DNA from: Cellvibrionales bacterium | GTDB lineage: Bacteria > Pseudomonadota > Gammaproteobacteria > Pseudomonadales > JAHEIH01 | Length of the DNA stretch: 64,000 nucleotides | NCBI GenBank assembly: GCA_024639455.1 | Contig: JAHEIH010000007.1 | Location: 107,119-171,118, forward strand | Direction: 5' to 3' | Part shown: in pieces, positions 54,472 through 64,000 of the stretch | Numbering within the stretch: position 1 is the first letter of the stretch | Layout of the letters: each line of letters opens with the position of its first letter | The notes under the pieces: generated by a model | What the model was told of the DNA's origin: nothing | What the model saw: only the letters and a program-made list of their open reading frames with translations | Database searches by the model: none | Made by a program: the position numbers and the translations under genes

Positions 54472-56452
54472 ATTGCGGTCCGAGTTGGTTGATCGGACTT
54501 TGCCAAAACGCCGAATAAACCCGTGTGCCATTGATGTAAAACACGGCGTCATCGTGCAGCACAGTGCGGTTTCGGTGAGAAGGGTACTGATTGTCTTCAA
54601 GATTGTTCACTTCGAGGAAACCCGGTGATTGAATGAACACCGCGCTAGGGTCGTTCTTATCGACAATGTCAAATAAGTGAAGCTGTTGGCGATGGCGCTG
54701 CGCGGCCTCATCCCATCCCGCCACGGGGATGGCAAACCGGTCATTGTCGCTACCAGGTAGGTAGGCGAAGGCGTGGCGGTCGTACTCGGCTTCGCTGTTA
54801 GGCCAACTTAATTCTTGTCCAACGATCACTTCTTGGCGTAACTGGGGTGACGTCATGTCACTGACATCGAACAGGGCCAGTTTCACTTTGCGTTCTGCGC
54901 TTTGGCCAAGCCCCAGTAAAAGGTCATCGCTCACGGGGTGTAGAAAGTTAGAAAAGCCTGGAATGTCTAAGCTGCCAGTAATCAAGGGGTCGCGCGGGTC
55001 ATTGAGATCCAACACGTACAGCGGGTCAATGCGTTCAAAGGTGACCAAATAGGCGCGGTCGCCCATAAAACGCACGCCGTAAAGGTCTTCATTAGGCTTG
55101 CCAATCTCGTCAGGGCGACGGCTGTTTGGTAGCTCGGCAAGGGTGCTAAGGGTTTTGTTGCTGGCATTGGCGTCGAGCATATAAAGACGGTGATCGAGGC
55201 GATCGGTGCTATCGTCCATCCACTCGCTAGTGACCAAACGCAAGACATCGCCGTGGCGGCTGATGCGGAAGTCTTGGTTGCCATTTAAATAGAGGCGACC
55301 ATCCAGCCGCGCTGAGCCCTCGTAATGGCTAGCGCCGCTGAGGGCAAATTGGTGTACAAAGACGCCGCTATCGTTGCCCTCGCCATAGTAGTTCTGGGTG
55401 ACCACGAGATCGCCTTCATTGATATAGACGCCGTCGCTGTAACCGACAAAACAAAAGCCATCGTCAATGCTGCCATCAAGGGGATCAATGGTGGTGACCG
55501 TGGTAATAGTCGGAAAATAACTGAATTCGCGGTAACTGCTGCTATTGGGGTTGTTGAAGTAGCATTGCGATAAGTTGGGGCCTGTGACATCGACACCGTC
55601 GATTTGTATTTTTGGCAGCAGGTCTTCACTGTTAAGGTTGTTGACAAGACTGTCGTTAGCGGCTTTTTCAGCGTCGTTGCTCGGGTAGTAGATGTAGCCA
55701 TCAATGCTGGGGCTGTGGCGGGTAATGAGGTGTATGCCCGCGCTGGTGCGGCGCGTATTGACCAAGCTGCCTTCGACACCAATGCGTGCAATTCGCGCAG
55801 GCGATTGAATGGTTGTCGTGTCGTAAATATCGACTTGTGTGAATTGATTCGCCCAGGGTTCGATGCGGGTAAAGTTATCGCCATAGGTACCCCACCAGGC
55901 TGAGGTGCCGATCGTGCTGAGACGCTGGTCGTGGTGATACATGCCCTCAATGAGGAGGTCTTCATCTATCGGCAGTGTGGCCACCTCATAAGCGCTCGCG
56001 TTGTCTGGGTCGGTGGCGACAATCCTGATGTCCTGACTGTCGTTGGCCACGGGTACCGGGGCAATGTCAGCCGCCAAGGCCAGGCCATCGGTGGCAACAA
56101 AACAGCAGCCGCTGTGCCCCGCTGGAGCAATATAAAGGTATTGGCCGTCGTATTTCACCACGTCGTGTTCGTCGACGTTGGCTTCTTGGGTGTAGGTGGT
56201 GGTAAAGCTTCCCCCACCAGCGCTGTCCGCGGCCATAGCCACTTCCATGCGCAAGACACGCACTTGCGCGGCATGGCTGAGCGCTTCACGGTAGGCTGCG
56301 ATAAATGCCGAGCTGTCGTTAGTGCTGGTAAGAATGGCAGTGTCTACCGGGGCGGGATCAGGGCGCGGGGTGGGTGTGGTTGATGTTGTTCCGCCACCGC
56401 CACAGCCGAATAGGTATAGGCCAAGGCATAGGATGATCACTGGCTTTTGCAT
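54470..56452 (-). CDS. Beta-propeller lipoprotein
   Basis: The 660-residue product has a lipoprotein signal: hydrophobic residues 4-15 followed by the lipobox LFGC with Cys17, a Gly run and a Thr/Pro-rich linker. TTYTQEANVDEHDVVKYDGQYLYI is the entry motif of the secreted Beta_propel family, given here in adjoining pieces, and repeated blade patterns follow (VLDLNDPRDPLITGSLDI; LFDVSDMTSPQLRQ). A CC pair lies in GHSGCCFVATDG. The function is unknown; these proteins are surface or periplasmic. It is not in an operon. Confidence 0.87.
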   Translation of the reverse strand: MQKPVIILCLGLYLFGCGGGGTTSTTPTPRPDPAPVDTAILTSTNDSSAFIAAYREALSHAAQVRVLRMEVAMAADSAGGGSFTTTYTQEANVDEHDVVKYDGQYLYIAPAGHSGCCFVATDGLALAADIAPVPVANDSQDIRIVATDPDNASAYEVATLPIDEDLLIEGMYHHDQRLSTIGTSAWWGTYGDNFTRIEPWANQFTQVDIYDTTTIQSPARIARIGVEGSLVNTRRTSAGIHLITRHSPSIDGYIYYPSNDAEKAANDSLVNNLNSEDLLPKIQIDGVDVTGPNLSQCYFNNPNSSSYREFSYFPTITTVTTIDPLDGSIDDGFCFVGYSDGVYINEGDLVVTQNYYGEGNDSGVFVHQFALSGASHYEGSARLDGRLYLNGNQDFRISRHGDVLRLVTSEWMDDSTDRLDHRLYMLDANASNKTLSTLAELPNSRRPDEIGKPNEDLYGVRFMGDRAYLVTFERIDPLYVLDLNDPRDPLITGSLDIPGFSNFLHPVSDDLLLGLGQSAERKVKLALFDVSDMTSPQLRQEVIVGQELSWPNSEAEYDRHAFAYLPGSDNDRFAIPVAGWDEAAQRHRQQLHLFDIVDKNDPSAVFIQSPGFLEVNNLEDNQYPSHRNRTVLHDDAVFYINGTRVYSAFWQSPINQLGPQ

Positions 56453-56549
56453 GTTCTACTCCCTCCATGGGTCAATGCGTTTATTTTAGCTGACATTGGG
56501 GCTTTTTCGGAGTTGTTTTGGCGTTACAATAGGCAAAACGGAGAACACT

Positions 56550-57887
56550 ATGCGTATATGGACCCCAGATAGCTGGCGCGACTTTCCCGCCGCTCAACAA
56601 CCCCTTTACCCTGACGCTGTGGCGCTGCGACGCGTAGAAGCCTCATTGGGCGGGATGCCGCCGCTGGTGTCTATCGGTGAGATCGATGCTCTGCGCGAGC
56701 AGTTGGGGCAGGCCTCGCGCGGGGCTGCCTTCTTGTTGCAGGGCGGGGACTGCGCAGAATCATTCAGTCAGTTTAGCGCCGATGGCATCCGCGATCTTTA
56801 CAAAGTGTTGATGCAGATGGCGGTCGTCTTGGCCTATGCCGGCTCGATGCCTGTCATCAAGGTGAGTCGATTGGCGGGGCAGTTCGCGAAGCCTCGTTCG
56901 GCTGACCATGAGGAGCGCAATGGTGTGCGTTTGCCCTCCTATCGCGGCGATATTATCAACGACATTGCCTTTACCTCCGAGGGACGTCGCCCTGATCCGC
57001 AGCGTATGCTGCAGGCTTATCACCAGTCGACCGCTACTATGAACTTGGTGCGCGCGTTTTCGCAGGGAGGTTTGGCTGATTTGCAGAAAGTCAGTGAATG
57101 GAACCTCGATTTTGCCTCGGATAGCGCCATTAACGAGCGCTACCAGTCGATGGCACAGGAAATTCTGCGCGCCTTGCGTTTTATGCAAGTATGTGGCGTG
57201 AATAGCAACAATACCCCATCGCTGCATGAGACACACTTGTATACCTCGCACGAAGCACTGTTGCTCAACTACGAGCAGTCATTGTTGCAAGTCGCCGAGG
57301 ATGGTCGCCACTACTGCGGTTCGGCCCACATGTTGTGGATTGGTGAGCGTACACGTCAGTTAGATGGCGCCCATGTGGAGTTTTTGCGCGGCGTCGCCAA
57401 CCCGATCGGTGTAAAAGTTAGTGATAAGATTGGCGATGAAGATTTGATCAAGTTGGTCACAGCATTAAATCCCAACAACGAGGCGGGCCGCCTAACCCTG
57501 ATTAGCCGTATGGGCGCCGACAAGGTTGAGGCTGGGCTGCCGAGACTGGTAGAGGCGATCACGCGTGAAGGGTTGCAGGTGGTGTGGTCTTGTGACCCGA
57601 TGCACGGCAACACCAAGTCCGCCAGCAACGGTATGAAAACTCGCTCCTTCGATGCGGTGAGCTCGGAGATTATGTCGTTCTTCAGGATTCTTCGTCAGGC
57701 CGCTGCGATCCCTGGCGGTGTGCATTTAGAAATGACCGGTGCTCACGTGACCGAGTGTGTCGGCGGTGCCTACCAAGTGACAGAAGAAGATTTGGCGCAG
57801 TGTTACACCACCCAGTGCGACCCCCGCCTTAATGCTCAACAAGTATTGGAGCTAGCCTTTGCCCTGGCGGCGGAGATCCACCGCTAG
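56550..57887 (+). CDS. Class II 3-deoxy-7-phosphoheptulonate (DAHP) synthase
   Basis: The 445-residue class II (plant/AroH II type) enzyme joins phosphoenolpyruvate and erythrose-4-phosphate as the first shikimate step. GGDCAESFSQF near residue 70 contains a metal ligand Cys, followed by RLAGQFAKPRS, LNPNNEAGRLTLISRMG, WSCDPMHGNT and HLEMTGAHVTECVGGAY. The ATG at 56550 is preceded by GGAG at seven bases; an upstream in-frame start at 56496 is less plausible. Its end overlaps the rlmJ end by four bases. Confidence 0.95.
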   Translation: MRIWTPDSWRDFPAAQQPLYPDAVALRRVEASLGGMPPLVSIGEIDALREQLGQASRGAAFLLQGGDCAESFSQFSADGIRDLYKVLMQMAVVLAYAGSMPVIKVSRLAGQFAKPRSADHEERNGVRLPSYRGDIINDIAFTSEGRRPDPQRMLQAYHQSTATMNLVRAFSQGGLADLQKVSEWNLDFASDSAINERYQSMAQEILRALRFMQVCGVNSNNTPSLHETHLYTSHEALLLNYEQSLLQVAEDGRHYCGSAHMLWIGERTRQLDGAHVEFLRGVANPIGVKVSDKIGDEDLIKLVTALNPNNEAGRLTLISRMGADKVEAGLPRLVEAITREGLQVVWSCDPMHGNTKSASNGMKTRSFDAVSSEIMSFFRILRQAAAIPGGVHLEMTGAHVTECVGGAYQVTEEDLAQCYTTQCDPRLNAQQVLELAFALAAEIHR

Positions 57888-58726
57888 GCGTCTTCAACCA
57901 ACCAGTGTAAGCGCTGGTTGGCTGCCTCGTCGGCCTCCAATGTGTTAGCTAGCCATGGCAGTAGTTCGTTAAGCTGTTCGGGCAGTTTCCAGGGTGGGTT
58001 GACCACAATCATTCCTGAGGCTGTCATGCCGTAACCGTCGCTATCTGGCGCAAGGGCGAGTTCAACTTGCAATGTCGGTCGCTTTACATGGCGGCGAATT
58101 TTGCGCTCCAGTTCATCAATGGTGCCGCGATCAACTACGGGGTACCACAGGGCAAAGGTGCCTGTCTCCCAGCGTTTTAGGCCGTCTTGTAGGGCGTTGA
58201 AAAGTTTCTTGTACTCATCCTTCATTTCGTAAGAAGGGTCCATCAATAGCACGCCGCGACGAGGGGTTGGTGGGAGTCGATCCTTGCAGAAATGATAGCC
58301 GTCCATCGCGTCGATGTGGGCGCGGCGGTCGCTTTTGAATTCTCGCGCTAATAATGGAGCGTCTGACGGATGAATCTCGTTAAGGGTGAGTTTATCCTGC
58401 TCGCGCAGCATCGCTTTGGCGAACAGTGGACTGCCAGGGTAAAAGCGCAGGCCGCCGCCGTTGTAGTGTTTTACCACGTTCATCATCGGGGCAAGCATTG
58501 ATGGGATGTCGTTTGTCTGCCATAGCTTGGCAATCCCCCCTTGAAACTCGCCGGTCGCTCTGGCGTGTTCTGAAGCCAGTGAATAGATACCTGCCCCCGC
58601 GTGGGTGTCGCCATAGAAATAGGGTTTGTCTTTTTGGTTGAGGGCCTCAAGGATCAAACACAGGGTGGCGTGTTTGAGGATGTCGGCGTGGTTACCTGCG
58701 TGAAAACTGTGGCGGTATGACAGCAT
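57884..58726 (-). CDS. rlmJ: 23S rRNA (adenine-2030-N6)-methyltransferase
   Basis: The 280-residue SAM-dependent enzyme begins MLSYRHSFHAGNHADILKH, the diagnostic N-terminus of RlmJ. The catalytic DPSYE motif is in LLMDPSYEMK, and YGDTHAGAGIYSL supplies the SAM loop. It runs against the DAHP synthase gene with a four-base overlap. Confidence 0.95.
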   Translation of the reverse strand: MLSYRHSFHAGNHADILKHATLCLILEALNQKDKPYFYGDTHAGAGIYSLASEHARATGEFQGGIAKLWQTNDIPSMLAPMMNVVKHYNGGGLRFYPGSPLFAKAMLREQDKLTLNEIHPSDAPLLAREFKSDRRAHIDAMDGYHFCKDRLPPTPRRGVLLMDPSYEMKDEYKKLFNALQDGLKRWETGTFALWYPVVDRGTIDELERKIRRHVKRPTLQVELALAPDSDGYGMTASGMIVVNPPWKLPEQLNELLPWLANTLEADEAANQRLHWLVEDA

Positions 58727-58980
58727 ATTTGGGGCCTCTCGTTAGGACGGGCAAATTATGCGTTCAGAAGGTGAGAACTTCTAGCGATTTCTTGCACAGC
58801 CACTGCTAGACTGCCTGCTGCAGGGTATTTTGAGACGTTTTTAAAGTAATGCATCTATCCTTTTAAGATTCCCGTAACATTTATACCCTTTAATGCTTCT
58901 TTTTTGCTAAGCTCGTTGGGCATTAGAACGAGATTTTTAATAATTATTTGCTTGGTTTTGCCAAGTTAGTGACGCCTTTA

Positions 58981-59955
58981 ATGAAGAATGGATTTTCGCT
59001 AGACGCCAGTCAGTTGTCCCAGTTGCGCTCTTTGGGCAGCGACAGGGGTCGTCGAGTGCTCAGTGCCTTATTGGTGATCGCCACGGTGTATGTTGTGGCT
59101 AAAACGAGCTGGTCGCTGGTTCCCCTTGATGTACCCCTGCCAGGTACTTTGCCAATCGCAAGTGCCACCGATAGCCCTGTGTCCAAAACGCGTGCGGTAG
59201 ATGTTGAAGCCATAAGTTCGGCGCAGTGGTTTGGTGCTTCGAGCGTTAGCTCGTCTAATGATCCTGTTAATAATCCCCAGCCTTCGTTGTCTATTGCAGA
59301 GGCCGAGGCGGTTGAGTCTAGCCTTCGCGTTAACTTATTGGGTGTGATCTTGGCGGATGATGAACGCTTGTCGCGTGTGATTGTCGATCATCAGGGTAAG
59401 CACCAACAATTTGCCGTTGGTGAAACCATGCCGGTGGGGCGCAACGTGAAGTTGGTTAAAGTGCTGTCTGACCGCGTCATCGTCGATAACGGCGGCCGCT
59501 ATGAATACATTGCGCTGTACGAATCTGATCAGCAGACATTGGGCAGCGTCGCTGCTCGTTCTGTGGTGGATGAAGCGGATGTGGTGGTGGAGGACGAGCC
59601 CGAGGAAATTTATGTCGACCACAGTAACGACACTGACATCAGTGCGATGCTATCAGAGGTGAAGCAGAAAGTGCTGTCTGATCCCGCGTCTCTGACTCAG
59701 CTGATCACCATCGGTGCGAGCTACCAAGACGGTGAGTTAGTGGGGTATACATTGGCGCCAGGTTCGATGCGTAAAGAATTTAGTCAATTGGGGCTGCAAA
59801 CCGGAGACATTGTGGTTGCGGTCAATGGTATGCCGCTCAACACCCCCGAATCGCTGCCCCAGGTGATGGCCGCGATGCAAAGTGGCATGGTAGATTTAGA
59901 GCTACTGCGCAACGGTGGTTCAGTCAATATTAGCGTGTCGCTCGACGCGCCTTAG
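58981..59955 (+). CDS. gspC: Type II secretion protein C
   Basis: The 324-residue inner-membrane protein has a single membrane segment (VLSALLVIATVYVVA, about residues 25-43), the HR domain (VNLLGVILADDERLSRVIV) that contacts the secretin, and a C-terminal PDZ-type domain (LGLQTGDIVVAVNGMPLNTPESL). The ATG at 58981 is preferred over a TTG at 58948, though both have weak ribosome binding sites. It opens the gspC-D-E-F series. The 254-base spacer before it is AT-rich and shows no gene. Confidence 0.9.
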   Translation: MKNGFSLDASQLSQLRSLGSDRGRRVLSALLVIATVYVVAKTSWSLVPLDVPLPGTLPIASATDSPVSKTRAVDVEAISSAQWFGASSVSSSNDPVNNPQPSLSIAEAEAVESSLRVNLLGVILADDERLSRVIVDHQGKHQQFAVGETMPVGRNVKLVKVLSDRVIVDNGGRYEYIALYESDQQTLGSVAARSVVDEADVVVEDEPEEIYVDHSNDTDISAMLSEVKQKVLSDPASLTQLITIGASYQDGELVGYTLAPGSMRKEFSQLGLQTGDIVVAVNGMPLNTPESLPQVMAAMQSGMVDLELLRNGGSVNISVSLDAP

Positions 59956-59973
59956 CAAAGGGATAGTGGTTTG

Positions 59974-61953
59974 ATGTCACTGCAACGTTCTACACGCCGT
60001 TTGATCGGTGCTGGTTTGATGATGGCCATGTCGGCCACTGCACTTGCGCAGAATTGGACGGTTAACTTTAAAGACGCCGATATCCACGAGGTGATCAAGT
60101 TTGTCGCTGACGCGCGCGACTTGGTCGTTGTGGTTGACCCCCAGGTTAAAGGCAAGGTGCGAGTGGTTTCTTCGAAGACTTTAAGCGATGATGAGCTCTA
60201 CAACCTGTTCCTAACGGTATTAGATATCAATGGCTACAGCGCTATCGACAGTAAGGGTATCTTACACATCGTGCCCAGCAAAGATGCACGTACTTCGCCC
60301 TCTGCGGTGAACCCTAGCCAGCCCTATAATGCCCAGTTCATCACCGAAGTGATCCAGCTGAAAAACATTGATGCAGCGAAGCTGATTCCTATTTTGCGCC
60401 CCTTGGTGCCACAGCAGTCGCATATGGCCGCTTATGCAAATAGCAACGCGATCATCCTATCGGATACTGCGGCTAATATTGAGCGCATGCGCAAGCTGAT
60501 CGAGAAAGTTGACAACAACGCCGTTGAAAAAACCGAAATCATTACGCTGCAATTCGCGTCCGCGGAAGACGTGGTGTCGCTGATTACCAACCTAGACAAG
60601 CAAGAAAAAGCCGACCGTGGTGCCGCCATGTCGCCCGCTATGTTGGTGGCGGATACACGCACTAATAGCGTGGTCGTACTGGGTGATGAAATGGCGCGCG
60701 AGCGGGTGAAATTCTTGGTGAAACACCTCGATGAACCCAATCGCCAAAACAGCAATTCTCGCGTGATCTACCTCGAGTACGCCAAGGCGGTCGACGTGGC
60801 AGCGGTATTGAATAAGGTGGTGCAAAACCTCAGTGCGGTCACCGCGGATAAAACCAGTAAGAAATCCGCCGCGGTAGAAGCCGACGAAACCACCAATGCC
60901 TTAATTATCACTGCGGATAAAAACCTCATGGGCGAATTAGTTGGCATGGTGAAAAGCCTTGATATTCGCCGCGCCCAAGTATTGGTCGAAGCCATTATCG
61001 TCGAGCTACAGGATGTCGGTGGCCGCGAGTTGGGGGTGCAGTGGTTGTTCCAAAATGAAAACCGTGGTTTTGGTAGCTCGGTTAATAGTGTGGGTAGTAA
61101 TAGTGCCTTGCTGGGTAACGTGGCAGGATCTGCCTTGGGCGATAGTACCGATGCCAATGGCGATGCTGTGAACACCACCTTGAATCTGGCCGCGGCACTC
61201 GCTGGCTCTCCGGGCCAAGTGTTTGGTATTGGTAAACTGCAAAATCCGGGTACTGATTTTGCTGTGTTGTTGAATGCATTGTCGACCGATACCGAGGCCA
61301 ATATCTTGTCGACACCCAGTCTATTAACACTCGATAACAACGAAGCCTCGATTACCGTCGGTCAAGAAGTTCCCTTTGTGACGGGTCGCTACACATCAAC
61401 CGGCAATACCACTAATCCTACTAGCCCCTTCCAGACTATTGAGCGTCAGGATGTAGGTATTACTCTGAAAGTGACACCGCACATCAATGAAGGCAATTCC
61501 CTAATTTTGGAGTTGGAACAAGAAGTGTCGAGTTTAACGGGTGCCTCGTCGAGCGACTTAATTACTAACCAGCGCAAGATCAATACCTCGGTGATGGCGC
61601 AGGACGGTGAAATGATCGTTTTGGGTGGCTTGGTAAAAGACGATGTCCAAGAATCGGTCCAAAAAGTGCCGTTGTTGGGCGACATCCCTGTGCTGGGACG
61701 CCTATTTCGCAGTAATAATACCAAGTTGACCAAGACCAATTTGTTGGTCTTTATTCGCCCCACCATTATTCGTAATACTGAACGTTTACGTGGCGCCACG
61801 GCAGAAAAATACGGCTATATTCGCGATTTGCAGTTGGAGGAACGCGAACAGGGCGTGAATTTCGCTAGCGACGAATCCCTGCCCGTTTTACCCGAGTGGC
61901 AAGAGCAATTGGACAAAATGCAGCGCGAGCAAAATGCTGAGGCGAGTGAATAA
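59974..61953 (+). CDS. gspD: Type II secretion secretin
   Basis: The 659-residue outer membrane channel protein has a signal peptide (residues 1-25, ending ATALAQ), an N0 domain (FKDADIHEVIKFVADA), N1-N3 repeats and a C-terminal secretin domain. Secretin motifs include VGQEVPFVTGRY and LGGLVKDDVQESVQKVPLLGDIPVLGRLFRS, read in pieces, then LLVFIRPTI. The ATG at 59974 follows a TTG codon at 59971. It stops at the gspE start, with one base of overlap. Confidence 0.95.
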   Translation: MSLQRSTRRLIGAGLMMAMSATALAQNWTVNFKDADIHEVIKFVADARDLVVVVDPQVKGKVRVVSSKTLSDDELYNLFLTVLDINGYSAIDSKGILHIVPSKDARTSPSAVNPSQPYNAQFITEVIQLKNIDAAKLIPILRPLVPQQSHMAAYANSNAIILSDTAANIERMRKLIEKVDNNAVEKTEIITLQFASAEDVVSLITNLDKQEKADRGAAMSPAMLVADTRTNSVVVLGDEMARERVKFLVKHLDEPNRQNSNSRVIYLEYAKAVDVAAVLNKVVQNLSAVTADKTSKKSAAVEADETTNALIITADKNLMGELVGMVKSLDIRRAQVLVEAIIVELQDVGGRELGVQWLFQNENRGFGSSVNSVGSNSALLGNVAGSALGDSTDANGDAVNTTLNLAAALAGSPGQVFGIGKLQNPGTDFAVLLNALSTDTEANILSTPSLLTLDNNEASITVGQEVPFVTGRYTSTGNTTNPTSPFQTIERQDVGITLKVTPHINEGNSLILELEQEVSSLTGASSSDLITNQRKINTSVMAQDGEMIVLGGLVKDDVQESVQKVPLLGDIPVLGRLFRSNNTKLTKTNLLVFIRPTIIRNTERLRGATAEKYGYIRDLQLEEREQGVNFASDESLPVLPEWQEQLDKMQREQNAEASE

Positions 61954-63479
61954 TGAGTGATGTGCCCGCGCACGCCGCCGCCCTAGATGAGGCCCAAGCG
62001 CTCGAGTCGCAGGGGATTGATCGTCTACCGTTCAGTTTTGCTCGCGACAAAAAAGTGCTGTTGCTGCGTCAGCATGGCGAGCCACTTTTGCAGTATGTGC
62101 CGCCACTTAACCTGGCAGTAGTGGCCGAGGTACAGCGTGCCGCCGGTGAGTTGTTGCAGCTACAAGAGATTCCCGAAACGAGTTTTGAACAAGCTTTACG
62201 CCAAGCGTATCAGACTGCCGATAATGAGGCTGCGAGGGCGGCGGAAGACCTCGGTGCGGATATCGATCTGTCGCGCTTGGTAAATGAAATTCCTGAGTCG
62301 AGCGAGTTGATGGACGGCGAAGACGACGCGCCGGTGATTCGACTGATCAACGCTATTTTGTCGCAGGCGGTGAGAGAAAATGCCTCGGATATCCATGTTG
62401 AGACTTTCGAAGATAACCTGATTGTGCGCTATCGCGTCGACGGTGTATTGCGCGAAGTACTCACCCCTAAGCGGCAGTTAGCGCCGTTGATTGTGTCACG
62501 CTTAAAAGTCATGGCCAAGCTGGATATCGCCGAAAAACGCGTGCCACAGGACGGCCGAATCACTGTGAAATTGGCCGGTCATGCCGTCGATATCCGTTTG
62601 TCGACCATGCCTTCGGCGCACGGAGAACGCATCGTATTGCGCTTGCTGGATAAACAGGCAGGGCAGTTGAGCTTGCCGCAGTTGAATATGGGGCAGCAAG
62701 CCGTGGCGGACTACGATCGTTGTCTTAAGGCGCCGCACGGCATTGTATTGGTTACCGGTCCAACAGGGTCTGGTAAAACCACCACGCTGTACGCCGGATT
62801 GACCCATATTAACCAGAGTTCTCGCAATATTTTGACCATCGAGGACCCCATCGAATACATGCTGCGCGGCATTGGTCAAACCCAGGTAAATCCCAAAGTA
62901 GACATGACCTTTGCTCGTGGGCTGCGCGCCATTCTGCGTCAAGACCCCGACGTGGTGATGGTGGGCGAGATCCGCGATGCCGAAACCGCCCAGATCGCGG
63001 TGCAAGCCTCGCTGACGGGGCACTTGGTATTATCGACCCTGCACACTAATACCGCCATTGGTGCGGTAACTCGTTTACAGGATATGGGGATTGAGCCTTT
63101 CCTGTTATCGTCCAGTGTTCTGGGGTTGTTGGCGCAGCGCTTGGTACGCCTGTTATGTAAAGAATGTAAGCAGCCCTATCAAGCGAGCGACGCCGAAGTC
63201 GCTAAATTATTGCTACCCGTGGGCAGCGACGTGACCCTGCACAAGCCGGGTGAGTGCCGTCACTGCAATCACACGGGCTACCGCGGCCGCACCGGTATTT
63301 ATGAGCTTGTAATGATCGATGAAACTATGCGTCATTTGATCCACGAGCAGGCCAGTGAACAGGACATGGAAGCCCATGCCCGTAAGCATTCGCCGAGTCT
63401 TTATCAAGATGGCTGTCAGCGCGTGATCAATGGCGATACCAGTTTAGAGGAGCTGCTGCGGGTGACCGCGGTCGCATAA
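61953..63479 (+). CDS. gspE: Type II secretion ATPase
   Basis: The 508-residue cytoplasmic ATPase powers pseudopilus assembly. Walker A is GPTGSGKT at 269-276, the Asp box is TIEDPIEY, and Walker B is VMVGEIRDAETA. The zinc-binding tetracysteine of GspE is present (Cys402, Cys405, Cys435 and Cys438). It starts at the gspD stop (TAATG). Confidence 0.96.
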   Translation: MSDVPAHAAALDEAQALESQGIDRLPFSFARDKKVLLLRQHGEPLLQYVPPLNLAVVAEVQRAAGELLQLQEIPETSFEQALRQAYQTADNEAARAAEDLGADIDLSRLVNEIPESSELMDGEDDAPVIRLINAILSQAVRENASDIHVETFEDNLIVRYRVDGVLREVLTPKRQLAPLIVSRLKVMAKLDIAEKRVPQDGRITVKLAGHAVDIRLSTMPSAHGERIVLRLLDKQAGQLSLPQLNMGQQAVADYDRCLKAPHGIVLVTGPTGSGKTTTLYAGLTHINQSSRNILTIEDPIEYMLRGIGQTQVNPKVDMTFARGLRAILRQDPDVVMVGEIRDAETAQIAVQASLTGHLVLSTLHTNTAIGAVTRLQDMGIEPFLLSSSVLGLLAQRLVRLLCKECKQPYQASDAEVAKLLLPVGSDVTLHKPGECRHCNHTGYRGRTGIYELVMIDETMRHLIHEQASEQDMEAHARKHSPSLYQDGCQRVINGDTSLEELLRVTAVA

Positions 63480-63482
63480 CGT

Positions 63483-64000
63483 ATGGCGGCTTTTAGCTAT
63501 CAGGCTCTCGAGGCCAGCGGCAAGCGTGTGAAAGGGGTCCTGGAAGGCGACTCTGAGCGGCAGGTGCGAGGTAAACTCCGCGAACGCGGTCTTAAACCTA
63601 TTGAAGTGGTAGCGGTAAGCCAGCGCGCAGGCCAAAAGAAAAATACCCCGGTGGCGGTATCGCGTTTGCGCTTAAGCATGGGCGATTTGACCCTTCTTAG
63701 TAGGCAGCTTGCCACCTTAGTCCAATCCAATCTCCCTCTGGCCGATGCTCTGCAGGCGGTGGCTCAACAGAGCCAAAGACCCAAAGTTCAATCCATGGTG
63801 CTGCAGGTTCGCTCGCGCGTGCTAGAGGGGCATACGTTGGCCTATGCCTTAGCCGAATTCCCCCATGTGTTTGATCACCTGTTCCGCTCTATGGTGGCGG
63901 CGGGTGAGCACGCCGGTTTCTTAGGCATTGTACTGGAGCGCTTGGCGGATTACATCGAGACCGCCCAAGCGACGCGCAACAAGATACGCATGGCCATGCT
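63483..64000 (+). CDS. gspF: Type II secretion platform protein F (partial)
   Basis: The first 172 residues are present; the gene runs off the right edge. It begins MAAFSYQALEASGKRVKG, as GspF does, with SMGDLTLLSRQLATLVQSNLPLADAL and the GEHAGFLGIVLERLADY loop typical of the T2SSF domain. It starts three bases after the gspE stop. Confidence 0.95.
   Translation, partial: MAAFSYQALEASGKRVKGVLEGDSERQVRGKLRERGLKPIEVVAVSQRAGQKKNTPVAVSRLRLSMGDLTLLSRQLATLVQSNLPLADALQAVAQQSQRPKVQSMVLQVRSRVLEGHTLAYALAEFPHVFDHLFRSMVAAGEHAGFLGIVLERLADYIETAQATRNKIRMAM

Overview
The window looks like the chromosome of a free-living, probably marine, gammaproteobacterium. The case rests on a type II secretion operon, RlmJ, a TonB-dependent receptor, the glyoxylate shunt enzymes, a class II DAHP synthase and a CPA1-type cation/proton antiporter. 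I cannot place it below class with confidence; a Cellvibrionales-like lineage is a guess. No rRNA, tRNA, CRISPR array, insertion sequence or prophage is visible.

Positions 1-25,810 form a catabolic island for methoxylated (lignin-type) aromatics and the one-carbon units they release. It holds a PQQ/haem c alcohol dehydrogenase with a divergent cytochrome gene, a ring-cleavage operon (tetrahydrofolate-dependent O-demethylase, LigA, LigB, alpha/beta hydrolase, NTF2-like protein) and a divergent amidohydrolase. Next come metF and purU (divergent), an aromatic acid MFS transporter with a VanR-like GntR regulator, a second O-demethylase, a MetE-like methyltransferase, an aromatic aldehyde dehydrogenase, a TonB receptor, and an NAD-dependent molybdenum formate dehydrogenase (fdsG-fdsB-fdsA-fdhD-fdsD) facing mobA. 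Read together, methyl groups go from vanillate or syringate-type acids to tetrahydrofolate, are oxidised by MetF, leave as formate through PurU, and are burned to CO2 with NADH gain. The promoters carry two palindrome families. TGGATCCA sites (the known VanR operator type) lie at vanR, demethylase 2 and the TonB/fds region. TGTATACA sites lie at the PQQ, demethylase 1/amidohydrolase and metF/purU regions. One site is a hybrid of both.

Positions 25,960-28,420 are a decayed CheB-CheR-PAS fusion gene. Positions 28,430-36,464 are a complete L-rhamnose operon on the minus strand: kinase, bifunctional aldolase/lactaldehyde dehydrogenase, isomerase, RhaT, DeoR regulator and FMN L-lactate dehydrogenase. 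Positions 36,536-47,588 hold glutathione reductase, a long aromatic amino acid hydroxylase, a ModF-like tandem ATPase, two small unknown proteins, the antiporter, two stand-alone receivers and a hybrid histidine kinase.

Positions 47,806-64,000 hold trpB-trpA, malate synthase G, isocitrate lyase, a 60-residue unknown protein, a beta-propeller lipoprotein, class II DAHP synthase, rlmJ, and gspC-D-E-F, the last running off the window. Malate synthase and isocitrate lyase are divergent and fit growth on acetate or C2-yielding substrates.
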